Below, one piece after another: positions 32,543 to 43,510 of a stretch of 64,000 bases of DNA. A model generated the notes under the pieces. That model was not told the origin of the DNA. It saw only the letters and a list, made by a program, of their open reading frames with translations, and did no database searches. The stretch comes from Lumbricus terrestris. Taxonomy: Eukaryota; Annelida; Clitellata; Crassiclitellata; Lumbricidae. The translations under genes were made by a program, and so were the position numbers. The first letter of the stretch is position 1. The number at the start of each line of letters is the position of its first letter. Location of the stretch: contig OX457047.1 in the NCBI GenBank assembly GCA_949752735.1, positions 4,383,618 to 4,447,617 on the forward strand. Direction: 5' to 3'.

Positions 32543-34140
32543 AATCAAATCAAATCAAATCCGTTTATTCATAGAGATCAATGCATGAGAAAAAACAATT
32601 GACAATAAAACGCACTGACGAGAGAAAAGAGTAAACACAAAGTAAGTTATAAACAAAGTATCAGCAGTTATAGAATTAAATGATCCCTGTGAAAGGGAGA
32701 CCTAGAAAGGGAATGACCCCGCTAGCCTAGGCACCCACTAACAGGAAAAAAGAAAGAAAATTATCATGACAGCTGAGGATGAAAATTATTATTAAGCAAA
32801 ATAGAGAAAAGAAAACAGAAAGAGACAGAAGGAGAAGAAGACAAATAGTAATTAATTCAAAGTAGGACTTTCATCAAAGACAGAGATGAGGAAGTGATGC
32901 AATATGGACACAACATAAAATATAGAGTGGGAGTATAAGTGGTATATAAATTGGAAATGCCAAGCTATGATGATCAGACTAGGAAGATCAAAGTGGTGAC
33001 ATATTTAACATGATAAAACAAGAACCATTAATTAACAATAAGATATTTTTTAAAGTTTTTTTTAAAAAGGCCAATGGATTGAGAAGAGAGTAAGTAGGCC
33101 GGGAGTTCATTCCATAATTTAGGACCCAGATATTTAATAGATAATTGTTTGATTTTTAAGCGCGCATACTCACTACGGTAACATTTAGCATATCTGGTGG
33201 CATGGTTATGAATTTTGGAGCCAACAGTGAAGTAGCTTGAGAAAGAATTTGGCAATAAATTATGATGAAAGCGAAACATAAACAGGCCAATTTGGAATTT
33301 ATTTATGTTCGGGAGAGAAAGTAACATATGGTTTAAATACAGGGGGCAGTAGAGGTCCTCCAGTGTACACCACAGATAATTCTTACAGCCCGTTTGTGTA
33401 GAGTGATCAGAGGTTTGAGTCGAGAGGAATAATTGGAACCCCAGGAAATATTACAATAGGACAAATAAAGAAGGGTAAATGAGTGAATAGTAGAGATCAA
33501 TAAGGATTTTATTGGGGATGCAGTGTTTAATTCTAAGTAAGACCCCAATATTTTTGGCAATTTTTTTAGAAATGGTTGAAATATGATCACACCAAGTAAG
33601 ATGCTCATCTATAATAACACCCAGAAATTTAGTAGACTTCGTTTGGGCGATTGGAATATTGTTAATTAAAAGAGATTTATTCATATCTAAGACATATTTA
33701 TTTTTTATATTAAATAACATAAAATTAGTTTTGTCGAGGTTAAGGGATAATCTATTGGTTTTGAACCATTCACCTATTAAATTGAGTTCATTATTTGCAA
33801 TATTAAATAGGCAACCAAGAGAGTGGTGTGAAAGGAAAACATTAGTATCATCAGCAAATAAAATAAATTTGAATATAGTAGAGGACATAGATAAATCATT
33901 AATATATAATAGAAAAAGAAGCGGTCCCAGAATTGACCCCTGGGGAACACCACATAAAACATTCAATGCCAGTGATTTATGTCCATTAAAGCAAACATGT
34001 TGGGTTCTATCACTTAAATAATCCAAAAACCAATCATTACTAATCCCACGAAACCCGTAGTATTCAAGTTTTTTTACCAATATTTTATGATCTACCGTAT
34101 CGAACGCCTTTGAGAGATCAAAAAAGATTCCCAAAGAGGT
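32543..34140 (-). mobile_element. CR1/L2-group LINE, 5'-truncated
   Basis: A minus-strand reverse transcriptase region (33028-34134) is followed by about 480 bp of 3' region with AATAAACGG and a TTGAT pentamer tail (inverted AAATCAAATCAAATC at about 32543-32562). Truncation near 34140 removes the endonuclease and N-terminal reverse transcriptase. The microsatellite tail and the protein place it in the CR1/L2/Rex1 group; the exact clade is unresolved. Confidence 0.8.
33028..34134 (-). pseudogene. CR1/L2-like reverse transcriptase, two frameshifts
   Basis: The first 227-residue segment (34134-33451) carries SKAFDTVDHKIL at residues 8-19, the substrate-binding GVPQGSILGPLLFLLYIND at 62-80 and the catalytic FADD at 93-96. 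The frame shifts near 33460-33490 into a segment with YCNISWGSNYSSRLKPL and HKRAVRIICG. It shifts again near 33330-33345 into a C-terminal segment with FRFHHNLLPNSF, YGxxLWNELP-like KYLGPKLWNELP, and FKKNFKKYL. Together they span palm, thumb and C-terminal regions. The two indels disable it, and no endonuclease is present. I describe the pieces only and do not join them. Confidence 0.85.
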
Positions 34141-34515
34141 TTTTTTTCATCCATAGAATCAATAATATTACATTGCAGGTCAATAATAACACTAACAGCA
34201 ACAAAAACAACAACATTCAAGATAATGCGGCAGAACAACTATTTTTGAGATGCCCCCTCCTTCTTCCAGGCATGGGATTGGCACTACTACTGGCGGAGTT
34301 CAACCCCCTGCGTGGCGGGTTCGCCTCGCAAGGGTTTGGAGCTTTGTTCTGGCAAAAAACCGAAATTTCAGGGCAACGTCGGGCACCCCTGCAGGGTACG
34401 ACCGGGTTGGGGTCGATTGAAGGCGGGGTGAGAATTTCGGAGAGGGGGGCGGTGTCAGGCGTGGCTGGGGACGAACAACCGAAATTTCCCCGGCAACGCC
34501 GGATAATTCGGCTAG
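34141..34515. other. GC-rich block of unknown origin
   Basis: From about 34256 to 34300 there is an inverted R1-like piece (CAGGCATGGGATTGGCAC). It runs into a GC-rich stretch at 34310-34515 in which CCGAAATTTC and GGCAACG recur twice. The composition is unlike the flanks. No protein signature was seen, although a 146-residue frame is open across it. Confidence 0.4.
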
Positions 34516-34566
34516 TTGTGTATAATAGAGGCAGTTTAAGCTACAATTAGATATTTACATATATCA

Positions 34567-35160
34567 TTGGGTGACTATTTAGTTCATGCGTTTATATGTT
34601 CTCGAATTGACTATTGCAATTCTCTTCTCATTGGTCTTCCTAAAGTTCGTCTTTCACCGATTCAGTCAGTTCTCAACTCAGCTGCTAGATTGATTGCCCG
34701 CCTTCCCAAGTACTCTCACATCTCCACCTTTATGTTTGATGAACTTCATTGGCTTCCTCTCCGTGCTCGCACACAGTTCAAGATCCTCACTCTGATCGTA
34801 AAGTCTCAACGGGGTCTTGCCCCAAAATATCTGACTATTGCTTTACTTCGTCCTCACTCAGCTTCCTCCCATCGTCCACTTCGTTCATCCAACAGACTTG
34901 ACCTATTGGTTCCTCGGTCTAGAGCTGCTATGGCTCAGTCTCGATCTTTTGTCTCAATATTATTGGTCCTTCTGTCTGGAATGCTCTTTCTTCTTCTGTT
35001 CGCTCTACACTTCTGCCTGTCAGTCTCTCCTCTGCTTTGTTTCTTCTCAAATCCTGCTTCTTCTCGCGGGGCCTTGCGCACTGGGAGCGCCTCTGAACGG
35101 TTCACCCTACTAGAGGCGCTTTATAAATATTTAAATACAATACAATGCAATATTATGTTA
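34567..35160 (+). pseudogene. CR1-like LINE C-terminus and 3' tail
   Basis: The plus frame reads LVHAFICSRIDYCNSLLIGL, then QSVLNSAARLIARLPK, FDELHWLPLRARTQFKILTL, RGLAPKYL and LLVPRSRAAMAQSRSF. These are the successive C-terminal motifs of CR1-like reverse transcriptases (YCNSLL, LNAAARL, LHWLPV, PxYL, VPRxR). A frameshift after MAQSRSF loses the final LWNxLP block. The 3' end has GGGAGCGCCTCTGAACG ... GAGGCGCTTTATAAAT and an AATACA tail. Catalytic domains are missing, so it is inactive. Confidence 0.85.
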
Positions 35161-35407
35161 TAGATTATATAACTAAAATGAAACAGTAAAAATATTATTA
35201 TTCTGTCACATCATGCAGAATGAATGATGATCGGAAGATCTACATGTAGACATTAGAGTTCGGACGGATGGGTGTTCTAAACAAGAGAGAACCGTCCCCA
35301 TAAAGAACATAATATCAATAGGCGCTATCTATGTATATTCCTTCAATAGTTAAAAAGATAGACTAATGGAACACTTTCCAACTTCAGAGACCGAAACAAC
35401 TGTTATA

Positions 35408-35432
35408 CAGGGTGCGTCAAAAAAGATCCCCA
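35408..35432 (+). repeat. possible mariner-type terminus
   Basis: TACAGGGTGCGTCAAAAAA after a TA resembles a Tc1/mariner terminal inverted repeat. I did not find the matching right end nearby, so this is a solo end or coincidence. Confidence 0.35.
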
Positions 35433-35980
35433 TAGGTTTTTTGCCAATATGACCGTCCTGGCACACTTTAAGCCCTGCCAATATCTATACCAAAATTAAG
35501 ATTTTTCGAAATGAAATTTTACAGTCTTAAAGACGATTCATATTTACACATGGTGACCAAATTTCATCAACATATTTCAAACAGAACAAAAAGTTTTACC
35601 ACTTTAAGGGAGGCCACCCACCGTTTTTTGACGATTCAGAAGCGTAACGCAACAAAAGTAGCAAAACACGATTTTATTAAGTCTCATCTCAAATAATAAT
35701 TGTTATCAAATAGCCCTGATATTGCCAGATGATCATTATTACTACCGGTACTATTTTAAACAGAAAAAGGGTACCTGGGTACAATTAGATTAGATTAAAT
35801 TAGATTGGATCATAAATCGATGGAACTTCATTACGCTGAGAACAAAACTCGTCTCCTTTGTTTTATTGAATTGATCATTTTTCTCCAGTCGCCGTTAATT
35901 TTGGCGCGAAAAATAGAAGACTGGATTTGGACACCTTCTTTAAGAAATATTTAGCGGCAATAAATATCACGATTTGCACT
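35433..35980. other. no gene recognised
   Basis: AT-rich sequence. A 61-residue frame at 35511-35696 has no family signature. Confidence 0.4.
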
Positions 35981-35984
35981 GAAA

Positions 35985-36180
35985 CTACACTTGCTATCCC
36001 ATCATCAGCACTGGGTAGACTCGATTTTATTGAAGATGGCCACATCACTCTCCTCTGTTGCTTTCCATTCACGACTAAAAACCGAACTCTTCAAACTATC
36101 ACGTCTCGATTCTAATCAGGATCCGCCACCAAAATATCATCAGTATCGACAACCGCCGGAACACCACGCTGTCTGCTCGG
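35985..36180 (+). pseudogene. CR1/L2-like LINE 3' fragment
   Basis: It contains GCTTTCCATTCACGACTAAA, which reads AFHSRLKTELF in one frame, and then ACAACCGCCGGAACACCACG. Both match the better preserved LINE at 57990-58740 (CATTCCATTCACGTCTGAAA; CACCACGCTCTC). The right side is cut by the TA-flanked element at 36181. Confidence 0.65.
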
Positions 36181-37907
36181 TAGGGTGCTCCAAAAAAATA
36201 AAAGTTGAAAATTCTTAGCTCCCCGGTTATTTTCCCATGCGTCTCATAGAGATGAGTCCAAAAAACCAAATTTCAGGTTTCTATAATAAGGTTAAGCCTT
36301 GCCACCAGCACGATGAAGTTTAACAATAACGGCTATTTTCGGTTGAAAATACAAATTGCAGGTATGTAAGTATATATGATAAAACCAGTGTGTGTTTATG
36401 ATTTATTGGTCAGAACATGACCCTAATAGCAACAGACAAATGTAACTCTCTCCACAAACTGCTACTGCAATTCCACTCCCACTCCCACAGACATACAGAT
36501 CTTACATTGTTAATATGTATACTGTTTCAAGAGTTTGCTCAGTGCTTAAAATCTCGGAATCTGTGTCGATGAGATTTAACCACCTGTAGAGTAGACTGTT
36601 GTTGATGTTCATCCTTTATGGCTGTATTTATAAAGTATGTTATTAGTTTCGTCGCTTTTTCCAGTCACGAACAAACTTTAATAGGCATAATATAGTAGCG
36701 TTGCCTGCTGGAAATTGTCGACAGCTTTCCACTGTGCTGGTAGTATAGCCTAAGCTGAGCCAATAACTTTCAATATTAAGTACATGTAGGTTGAACAATA
36801 AGCACGGACCTTTGGATAATCAAATGAATCAGTTTTGAGGATGCATTCAACTGCGGAAATAGCCTACTGAAATGGGGGTTTCCAGTGGTTCTGTTTGTCT
36901 CACTGTCAGAAGTTGGCGAGCGACTTGTGGGTTTCCGATTCAGAAACCAAATTCAAGATCAATGCGAATGGCACAATTTCTTCTGCAAGATATCTTAAAT
37001 GTTAAGGACAGTAACTGCAGCTCCTGCAACAGTTACTTCTGAATCAGTCGCGTTGAGATCAATCCAAAACTGCAGACCATCTAAAGGTGCATCCACAGCA
37101 GACACCGCGAAGAGCCTTGACAAAAAAACAAGGCATTGAACGTGCAAACATAACTCTATAACAATTTTATCGTAGAGATCCATGATCTTGGCCTTGATGT
37201 TCTTCTTTCGTTGTTCGACAACCCCAAACTTATTTAATTGCTTCTCACTGCTTTTCACTGCTTCTGGAATCGTTATAGTAACATGAACATTTGGATCGTT
37301 TTCAGATAAACGAACAAACGCAGAAATCTCCATTTAAAGAAATTCGGTTGTCTGACAATGGGATAATTGCCCCCTCCCAACAAGCCATATAGCTTGTAAT
37401 CACTTCTCAAAAATAGTTTATCCATGTTCACTGAGCAATCTAAGACACACCCAGTCAGTGCTAGAATTTCCTGGTTTGGGATTCAGCACCCTAGTCTTTC
37501 TTAAGATCCACAGTAAAGTCTTCATTGCACAACGCAACTCCACATTATTCAACGTCTGACTCATGCATCTATTTTTCTACAATTCTCATACTGCACCCAG
37601 TGCATCTAAGATTTATCATAATAAATATCGTCAGGCATATACAAAAGCTTGTAAAACAAGTTAATCATCATGAAATAATTAAGTGTTCCCAACAATTCCC
37701 ATCATGGTTTCCAAATTGCCGATTTTTAAGACAATTCCTATGTATTTTCGTATTGTAAAGTTTTTATGCCGGTGGCAAGGCTTAACCTTTTTCAATTGGT
37801 CTGAAAATTGGTACAGTTGATCAAAATGATAAATGGAATGGGAAAATTGCCAGGGAGCAGTATTTTGAGACACTTTTTGAAAATGCATCATAATCTGGAG
37901 CACCCTA
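36181..37907. mobile_element. TA-flanked DNA transposon, unassigned
   Basis: TA dinucleotides at 36181-36182 and 37906-37907 flank inverted ends GGGTGCTCCA. A perfect 19-bp subterminal inverted pair, AAGGTTAAGCCTTGCCACC, lies at 36288-36306 and 37771-37789. A TA target suits the Tc1/mariner/pogo or Merlin-like range of superfamilies, but there is no recognised transposase. The interior includes an unrecognised 112-residue frame at 36995-37333. Confidence 0.75.
36995..37333 (-). CDS. unrecognised 112-aa frame in TA element
   Basis: An open minus-strand frame starts MEISAFVRLSENDPNVHVTI at 37333 and ends VAGAAVTVLNI. It has a lysine-rich middle (RKKNIKAKIMDLYDKIVIE, residues about 42-60), a short hydrophobic patch (CLHVQCLVFLSRLFAV) and a DxxLDGLQFWIDLNATDSE stretch. 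It shows no DDE/D-type catalytic pattern. No frame partner or splice model was evident. It lies well inside the TA element and may be captured sequence, a small accessory protein or chance coding. Confidence 0.3.
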   Translation of the reverse strand: MEISAFVRLSENDPNVHVTITIPEAVKSSEKQLNKFGVVEQRKKNIKAKIMDLYDKIVIELCLHVQCLVFLSRLFAVSAVDAPLDGLQFWIDLNATDSEVTVAGAAVTVLNI

Positions 37908-38455
37908 ACGATCATCCGCCTGCCTTACACTTTCTCGTCCGCCGGTCACAAGTCATCTCAAGTTCTCCAACCGAGCCATATCCATCTCAGCACCACGCCT
38001 TTGGAATGATCTGCCTCCTGAATTCCGATCCTTTTCAGTCCCTCCACCATTACTACTAATCACACACTATAACCTTCCTCAGGCTCCTCTATCCATCACA
38101 CCTCGGGCTTTTCATTCGAAACTTAAGACACTCCTTTTCACGAACTCTTACCCTGTCTCATCTGATCCTCCACCCTTCAATTCCCGGCCCAGACGACACC
38201 CGCTTTAATAGTTGTTCCGCCCCTCTGATCCTATGGTAACTCGACCCGGACCACCACGGACTACTCTCACGGACAACCCTTCTAACTCAACGCATTTGAT
38301 CCTGATCATATGCTAACTCGACCCGGACCACCACGGACTACTCTCACGGACAACCCTTCTAACTCAACGCAGCGCTCGTGAATAAGCTAGTGCCCTGCGC
38401 TTGGCTTTCGAGTGGCGCTTTAGAAATTTGGAATTTACGATTACGATTACGATTA
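37908..38455 (+). pseudogene. L2-like LINE 3' end with internal duplication
   Basis: One frame reads PRLWNDLPPEFRS near 37995-38035, and TPRAFHSKLKTLLF follows near 38100, the usual C-terminal LINE blocks. The 3' end has GCAGCGCTCGTGAATAAGC, GTGGCGCTTTAGAAATT and a TTACGA tail. A segment starting ACTCGACCCGGACCACC is present twice (about 38236-38301 and 38312-38371). A tail of the same family recurs at 39997-40135. Confidence 0.75.
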
Positions 38456-38538
38456 GCAACCAGGGCTATAATTATAGGGAGATCGTGTATTTAAAATGCG
38501 ATCTGTTTATAACAATTGTATTTGATACTTTTTTGGCG

Positions 38539-38755
38539 AAACTGCAGTATCGGGGACCGAAGCATACGCAATATATTAGTACAGTATAGTATATAGTATC
38601 TAATGACGACACTACCCCTAACACTAACCCTAACCGACCCTCACAACGCTTAGCTTGAGCCTAACCGAACCTAGCGACGCATAACTTTACCCTAACCGAC
38701 CCTCACGACGCCTTATCTGACCACAACCGACACATATGTCCCCGATACTGCAGTT
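38539..38755. mobile_element. 217-bp inverted-repeat element
   Basis: An 18-bp perfect inverted pair, AACTGCAGTATCGGGGAC, lies at 38539-38556 and 38738-38755. The interior has repeated CTAACCCTAACCGACCCTCA-like units spaced about 55-60 bp. There is no coding frame and no certain target duplication. It is a probable miniature element. Confidence 0.7.
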
Positions 38756-39996
38756 TTCCACTTTTTTCTTTTAATAATGTACAAAGTATTTACAAGCAAT
38801 TAACACAATTGCATTCTCTTGCATTATCAGTGCAAAACCTATGCACTGAAATGTTTGAATACTAATTTAAAATGTTCAAATTGAGCTTTTAAAAAAGTGT
38901 TTTTTATGATACAGTGCATTAGATAGCTCTGCTGCAGAGGTTCGCCAAAATGTCAGGTTATCACTCTCATTTTCTAAGATCTCTACGGCAAAGCAAATAA
39001 TTTATGCACTTAGGCAATGCACTTCATTCTAAACTGAACCAAAAACAATCTGGTGTGATCATGATAATGAGTGATGCTGTACAATCTTATACGTAAAAGA
39101 TCCATATAAAAGAGGTGTGTAATATTTTCGAATTTTGTGAGAGATGGTCTTCAGTGTACCAATATTGTTTGATGGCGCTTCACTGTTTATGTTTGATAGC
39201 AAAGATTTCTAGCGTCACCCTTCTCCGTCATCCACACTTTGGTCTGGTACTACCTGATGAAGATGTCATTTTTCGACGGTTGGATCGAGAGTTTAATCAT
39301 CACATCATCATCATCGTCGTCGTTGTCGTCATCCGGTGCATAGCGGTGGGCGGTGGACGGTGGAGGGGTTAGACGCTCGGACGAACAGACAAGAAGGCAA
39401 GAAGAACAATTGAAGCAGAACAAAAACAAAGCGACCTTTTATCGTTGTTCTTCCGTCAACCGCCAGGTGGCGGTTTTTCTCTTTTATGCATCGGTAGAGG
39501 GAGCGACGTTCAAATGACGATGACTTCAACAAAACGAAGATTAATTCCTGGACCACGTCTCAAATTAACGACTCTACGACTTGATCCGTTCCCTTTTCCA
39601 CCGCTGCTTGGCGCCACCGGTGACCCCCCGGGACACAGGTCTGTTATCTTGCTGTGGTGACGTCATCATTACGAGCGATTTTCGGTGACGTGCGACGACG
39701 CCGTCTTCATCTTTCGTTGGGTGTGGATCGAATTCGGGACCGCGGTGAAAAGAGTTCCACCAGCGAATGCTGTGTTGGGTTCGCGTTATATGGAATCAGA
39801 CAAACCCAATGCGTTGCTGAAGGTAGAAATATTTCGAGGAGTTCGATGGATGAATCTAGAGATTAAAATTCAGTTGGTGATATTTATGGCTTACACTTGG
39901 CAGAACGGTGCCTTTTCGGTGATGAGGCATTCGACCTGAAATGATCTCCCTTTGACATTCCTCTTTCTCTTAATTAGCCGCCGGCGAGTATAGGCC
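38756..39996. other. no gene recognised; GC-richer patch
   Basis: No gene could be supported. Positions 39300-39760 are richer in GC than the flanks and include a CATCATCATCGTCGTCGT run and two TGACGTCA or TGACGTGC sites near 39658-39692. Open frames of 70-85 residues overlap here but have no recognisable domain. An unannotated host exon cannot be excluded. Confidence 0.35.
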
Positions 39997-40135
39997 TACT
40001 CGACCCGGACCACCACGGACTACTCTCACGGACAACCCCTCTAACTCAACGCAGCGCTCGTGTATAAGCTGGTGCCCCGCGCATGGCTTTCGAGTGGCGC
40101 TTTAGAAATTTCGAGTTTACGATTACGATAGCTAT
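39997..40135 (+). repeat. L2-like LINE 3' tail, second copy
   Basis: It matches 38312-38455: ACTCGACCCGGACCACCACG, GCAGCGCTCGTGTATAAGCT, GAGTGGCGCTTTAGAAATT, then TTTACGATTACGAT. A related but older tail lies at about 44985-45035 in duplication copy B. Confidence 0.8.
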
Positions 40136-40504
40136 ATACTTGGGTCAAAGGGGTAAGAGGTTAAACACAGCTAGTATCTCAGTAGATATTGAATAAAACC
40201 CTTATTTTAACACAAAGTATAGACAGGATCTGCACCTATGGATCTGATAATGTTTTTTGTTTGTCCAGAGGTTTATTGACATCATGTGGTAACACAGACC
40301 GTCGACGTCATTAAGTGGTTTTGTTCTTTTCTTGTTGCTGTTTCGTTCTTTTTGTTTATATCCTTGTTCTTTTCCTTTTTCTCCGCTGTTTCTTCTTTGG
40401 TTCTCTCGTGTATTTGTCGCCAAAACGGCTTCCTCCAGAGCCACCCCCTTTTTTTATTTTTTTTATTTCCGGTATTACAATTTCAAATACTGTGGCATTA
40501 GTTA
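40136..40504. other. no gene; T-rich sequence
   Basis: A T-rich, CTT/GTT-rich tract with no gene. Open frames on both strands join the minisatellite that follows and have no family signature. Confidence 0.4.
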
Positions 40505-40680
40505 ATTCCTCTTTTTGGCCTCTCTCGGCTCTTTTTTGGCCTTCTTTGGCTATTTTTTGGCCTCTTTCGGCTCTTTTTTGGCCTCTCTTGGCTCTTTTTT
40601 GGCCTTTCTCGGCTCTTTTTTGGCCTTCTTTGGCTCTTTTTTGGCCTTCTTTGGCTCTTTTTTGGCCTTCTTGGGCTTTT
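40505..40680. repeat. 21-bp minisatellite
   Basis: About eight copies of a unit such as TTTTTTGGCCTCTCTCGGCTC, with variants CTTCTTTGGCTC. The 21-bp period equals seven codons, so frames stay open on both strands (for example repeated KEGQKRA). This is a repeat effect, not a gene. Confidence 0.88.
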
Positions 40681-40978
40681 AAATTCACATTCAATACACA
40701 TAGTTACATTTACTTATAAGTTTACATGTATACATGTTTCCTGTATATATCAATTTTAGCCTCAGGCGGCCATATTAATAGTGTCTATATTCAAGCAAGC
40801 ACACCATTCACTCCTTTCATTCATCAACAATTTATGTGCAATTTGCAGATTCTTCTCAACCAATCAGCGCAAGCTGTGTCCGAAATATTATCTGTATTCA
40901 CTGCAGTAGACTGCTCAATCAAACCACAGTAAAGTTTGCTCAACAAGCACTTCATTAAACATAATATTACAGTATTAT

Positions 40979-41716
40979 CTATAGTATTTTCCCTTTATTA
41001 ATAGTTGTGACAAGATTATACACTGTATTTTGAATACACCCCAGATCAAGTATATTCCTTAAATTAAAGTCTGACTTGTACATGGTACATATGTTTTTTA
41101 ATATATTTGATATGTTGGCTTTTTTACATTCTAAAAGTAAATGATCTATGCTATCAGTCACCTGACAAGTGTCGCATAGTCCAGTGTCATGTCTTTTCAT
41201 TTTAAATAACCTACTATTAGTATTTGCTACGCCTAATCTTAATCGGCTAATCTGAACTTCTTTGGATCTCAATTGATCTAAAAACTTAATATTAGTATTA
41301 ACTAGAGGACAGATATTTTTATAAAAGTGTCCTTTATTACTACTATCGTAAAGTGCTTGCCATTTATTTGTTACATAAAGTTTTATTAAGCTATTAATTT
41401 CATCTAGTTCTAAATAAGCCGTTGAGATGATAGTGTCTAAATTTAAAGCTTGTTTTGCCAGCTCATCTGCTCTTTCATTACCCATTACGTCCACATGGCT
41501 TGGTATCCAGATAATCGTCATTGTGTTTTGTTTTAGTTTATTTAATTGTTCTAGAAAGTCGTTAAAAAGATTGGGTCGGGATTTACATGAATTCTTTTTA
41601 ATGGAGGTTAACACACTTAGTGAATCACTAAAAATGGCATATTTGGCGTTGTCCTGTTCTTCTGTATTAATCCATATTATTGATACAGAAGAACAGGACA
41701 ACGCCAAATATGCCAT
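40979..41716 (-). pseudogene. LINE RNase H and C-terminal region, 245 aa
   Basis: Residues 26-36 read YAIFSDSLSVL, an RNase H strand with a catalytic aspartate at 31. Residues 67-84 read TIIWIPSHVDVMGNERAD, the characteristic WIPxHxxxxGNExAD block with its final acidic residue. The C-terminal part has RLRLGVANTNSRLF (158-171) and a cysteine-rich block with C181, C184, H192 and C197, common after RNase H in I-like LINEs. The first 20 or so residues come from the inverted hairpin copy, so the start is artificial. The endonuclease and reverse transcriptase are missing. The frame is intact, suggesting a recent insertion. Confidence 0.82.
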
Positions 41717-41743
41717 TTTTAGTGATTCACTAAGTGTGTTAAC
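41607..41743. repeat. perfect 60-bp hairpin with 17-bp loop
   Basis: Positions 41607-41666 and 41684-41743 are exact inverted copies of LINE coding sequence (ends GTTAACACAC). They could arise by snap-back synthesis at the 5' end during target-primed reverse transcription. Confidence 0.93.
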
Positions 41744-42095
41744 TGTGATCTGCTAATGTGCGCAAAGCTGATCATTACGTAGCATCGGTGGACTACGCTT
41801 AAAAGGTGTTTAATACAGGTGCTAGATATATAAATGTCTTGCAATTAGAGCCTACAGCTTGTGGATCCTATGGCCATTAACGCGGACACATTTTTAAATC
41901 TGATTCAGTCCAGGTACAATTTGATCTGAAATTGGTACAAAGTCAAAAACATTAATGGCATAAGCGTTCAAAGAAGCACAACTGTACAAACATACAGAGG
42001 CATTAAAGTAAACATTGTAGACATGGTTACTCATTTTTATAGCGTCGCTTTTAAAGGAAACGCTTCAATGACTACGGCAACATAACTCCGCAACT
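41744..42095. other. no gene recognised
   Basis: No gene. There is one AAAGGTGTTTAA motif at 41802-41813. Confidence 0.4.
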
Positions 42096-42198
42096 GGTTT
42101 GCACACTGTCAGCGCCAGTCTCAAGCCCGGATAAAGGAGGAGGGCGTCGCTAATGGTTTTTGTTATCACACAGTGACGTTAAACAGCAACTACTATGG
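42096..42198 (+). repeat. dispersed repeat R1
   Basis: It has CAGCGCCAGTCTCAAGCCCG, GGAGGAGGGCGTCGCTAATG and CACACAGTGACGTTAAACAG. This is one of the best preserved R1 copies. Confidence 0.75.
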
Positions 42199-42399
42199 TT
42201 ACAACGGCAGCAGTAACACTTCGGTAGCACACGATACGTTGACTAACATTAAACACCTTTGATCCTGTGCTGTCAGCCTATATATAAATCTCAATTTTGC
42301 GCGAGTTGTCCACCCGACAGTACAGTGTCTCACGCTTTAGTTCATTAAGCCATAGGAAAAGAGAAAAATGTTCGAAATACTATGCTATTCTATTTTGAG

Positions 42400-42720
42400 A
42401 TTTAGAAAGCGCCTTTCACTATACAACCTAATCAGAGGCGCTCCCCGTGCGAGAAACTCTTGGAAAAAGAAAAGTCTTAAGATAGCGGGCAGAAAAGTAA
42501 AACCTCCAGATAAAATCTGAGCACGAACAATAGTAGGAACGCCATTCCAAAGTAAAGGGCGGACAGAGGCAAAGGCGCGATGTTGGGCTGTGGCAGTCCG
42601 AGATCGTGGTACAAGAAGAACTTGGCGGTCTAAAGAGCGGAGAGAACGTCCAACGGTAGCTAGAAAGCTTCTAGTAAGATCACAAAGGTAACGAGGCGCT
42701 TGAGCCTAAAACATATTATA
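42400..42720 (-). pseudogene. CR1-like LINE C-terminal fragment
   Basis: The minus strand reads LLVPRSRTATAQHRAFASVR, then LWNGVPTIVRAQI, then the inverted tail with GAGCGCCTCTGATTAGG and AAAGGCGCTTTC. This is the VPRxR ... LWNxxP ending of a CR1-like reverse transcriptase. It is short and 5'-truncated. Confidence 0.75.
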
Positions 42721-43019
42721 GGCAAGAATTTTAACACAATGAAGTTATCTTTTGTCTAACAAAAGTTGTGCTCGTTTGATTCTTTCATTAGTGTATAGTG
42801 AAAAATTAAAAAAAGTTACTGAATATTCGTGTCATCCAAGTCTACTGAATCCACTAAGTTATTATTCTGAAATTTTTATGCACATTAGAGGCATATATTC
42901 TGAATCAGATAACCTAAACGGCATCAAAATCGGTTCACTACTTCGCAAATTAGGGAGAATTCACAGTCATATACTGAATTGAAGAATAAACTGCACTCCT
43001 TACCCCTCTCGCCTAATTC

Positions 43020-43453
43020 TGTAATAGATGAAACAGGCATTGAATAAAATGGTCTTGATATTATTGTTTAAGCTGCTAAATGATGGCTGAAGAGTGAATA
43101 CTTTGATTTTCATATTAATGTTGAATATCTTATCTGCTTGTAACTTTATTCGTGAAATATGAACATTGAAAATTGCTTGCAAATATGAGATTATGAGAAA
43201 TGATACGAATTGATGTTGATCTAAATAAGTAGATGTTGTGTCATGTGAACTTTATGAAATGAGAACTCATAAGAATTGATGTTAATCAAACTAAATAGGC
43301 CTAGATTTTATGTCATGTGAACTTCATGAAATGTCTAAATTAATGATAATAAAACATAAGTGTACATAATGACAATACATATGTGGGCACATGTGTACAT
43401 GTGCTCATTTGTATATAAAGAATTATAGGCATATGTAATTATGGTGACATATG

Positions 43454-43510
<57 letters not shown>

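Larger units (their letters stand above)
40960..41743 (-). mobile_element. I-like LINE fragment with RNase H
   Basis: The minus-strand coding part is described separately. The 5' side ends in a 60-bp perfect inverted copy of itself. The 3' region after the stop is short and AT-rich. Having RNase H downstream of reverse transcriptase is characteristic of the I/Nimb/Ingi/Loa group. Confidence 0.7.

Noticed and set aside
40356..40694. Lysine/glutamine-rich 112-residue frame (KEGQKRA repeats)
   Set aside because: The 21-bp minisatellite explains it completely.
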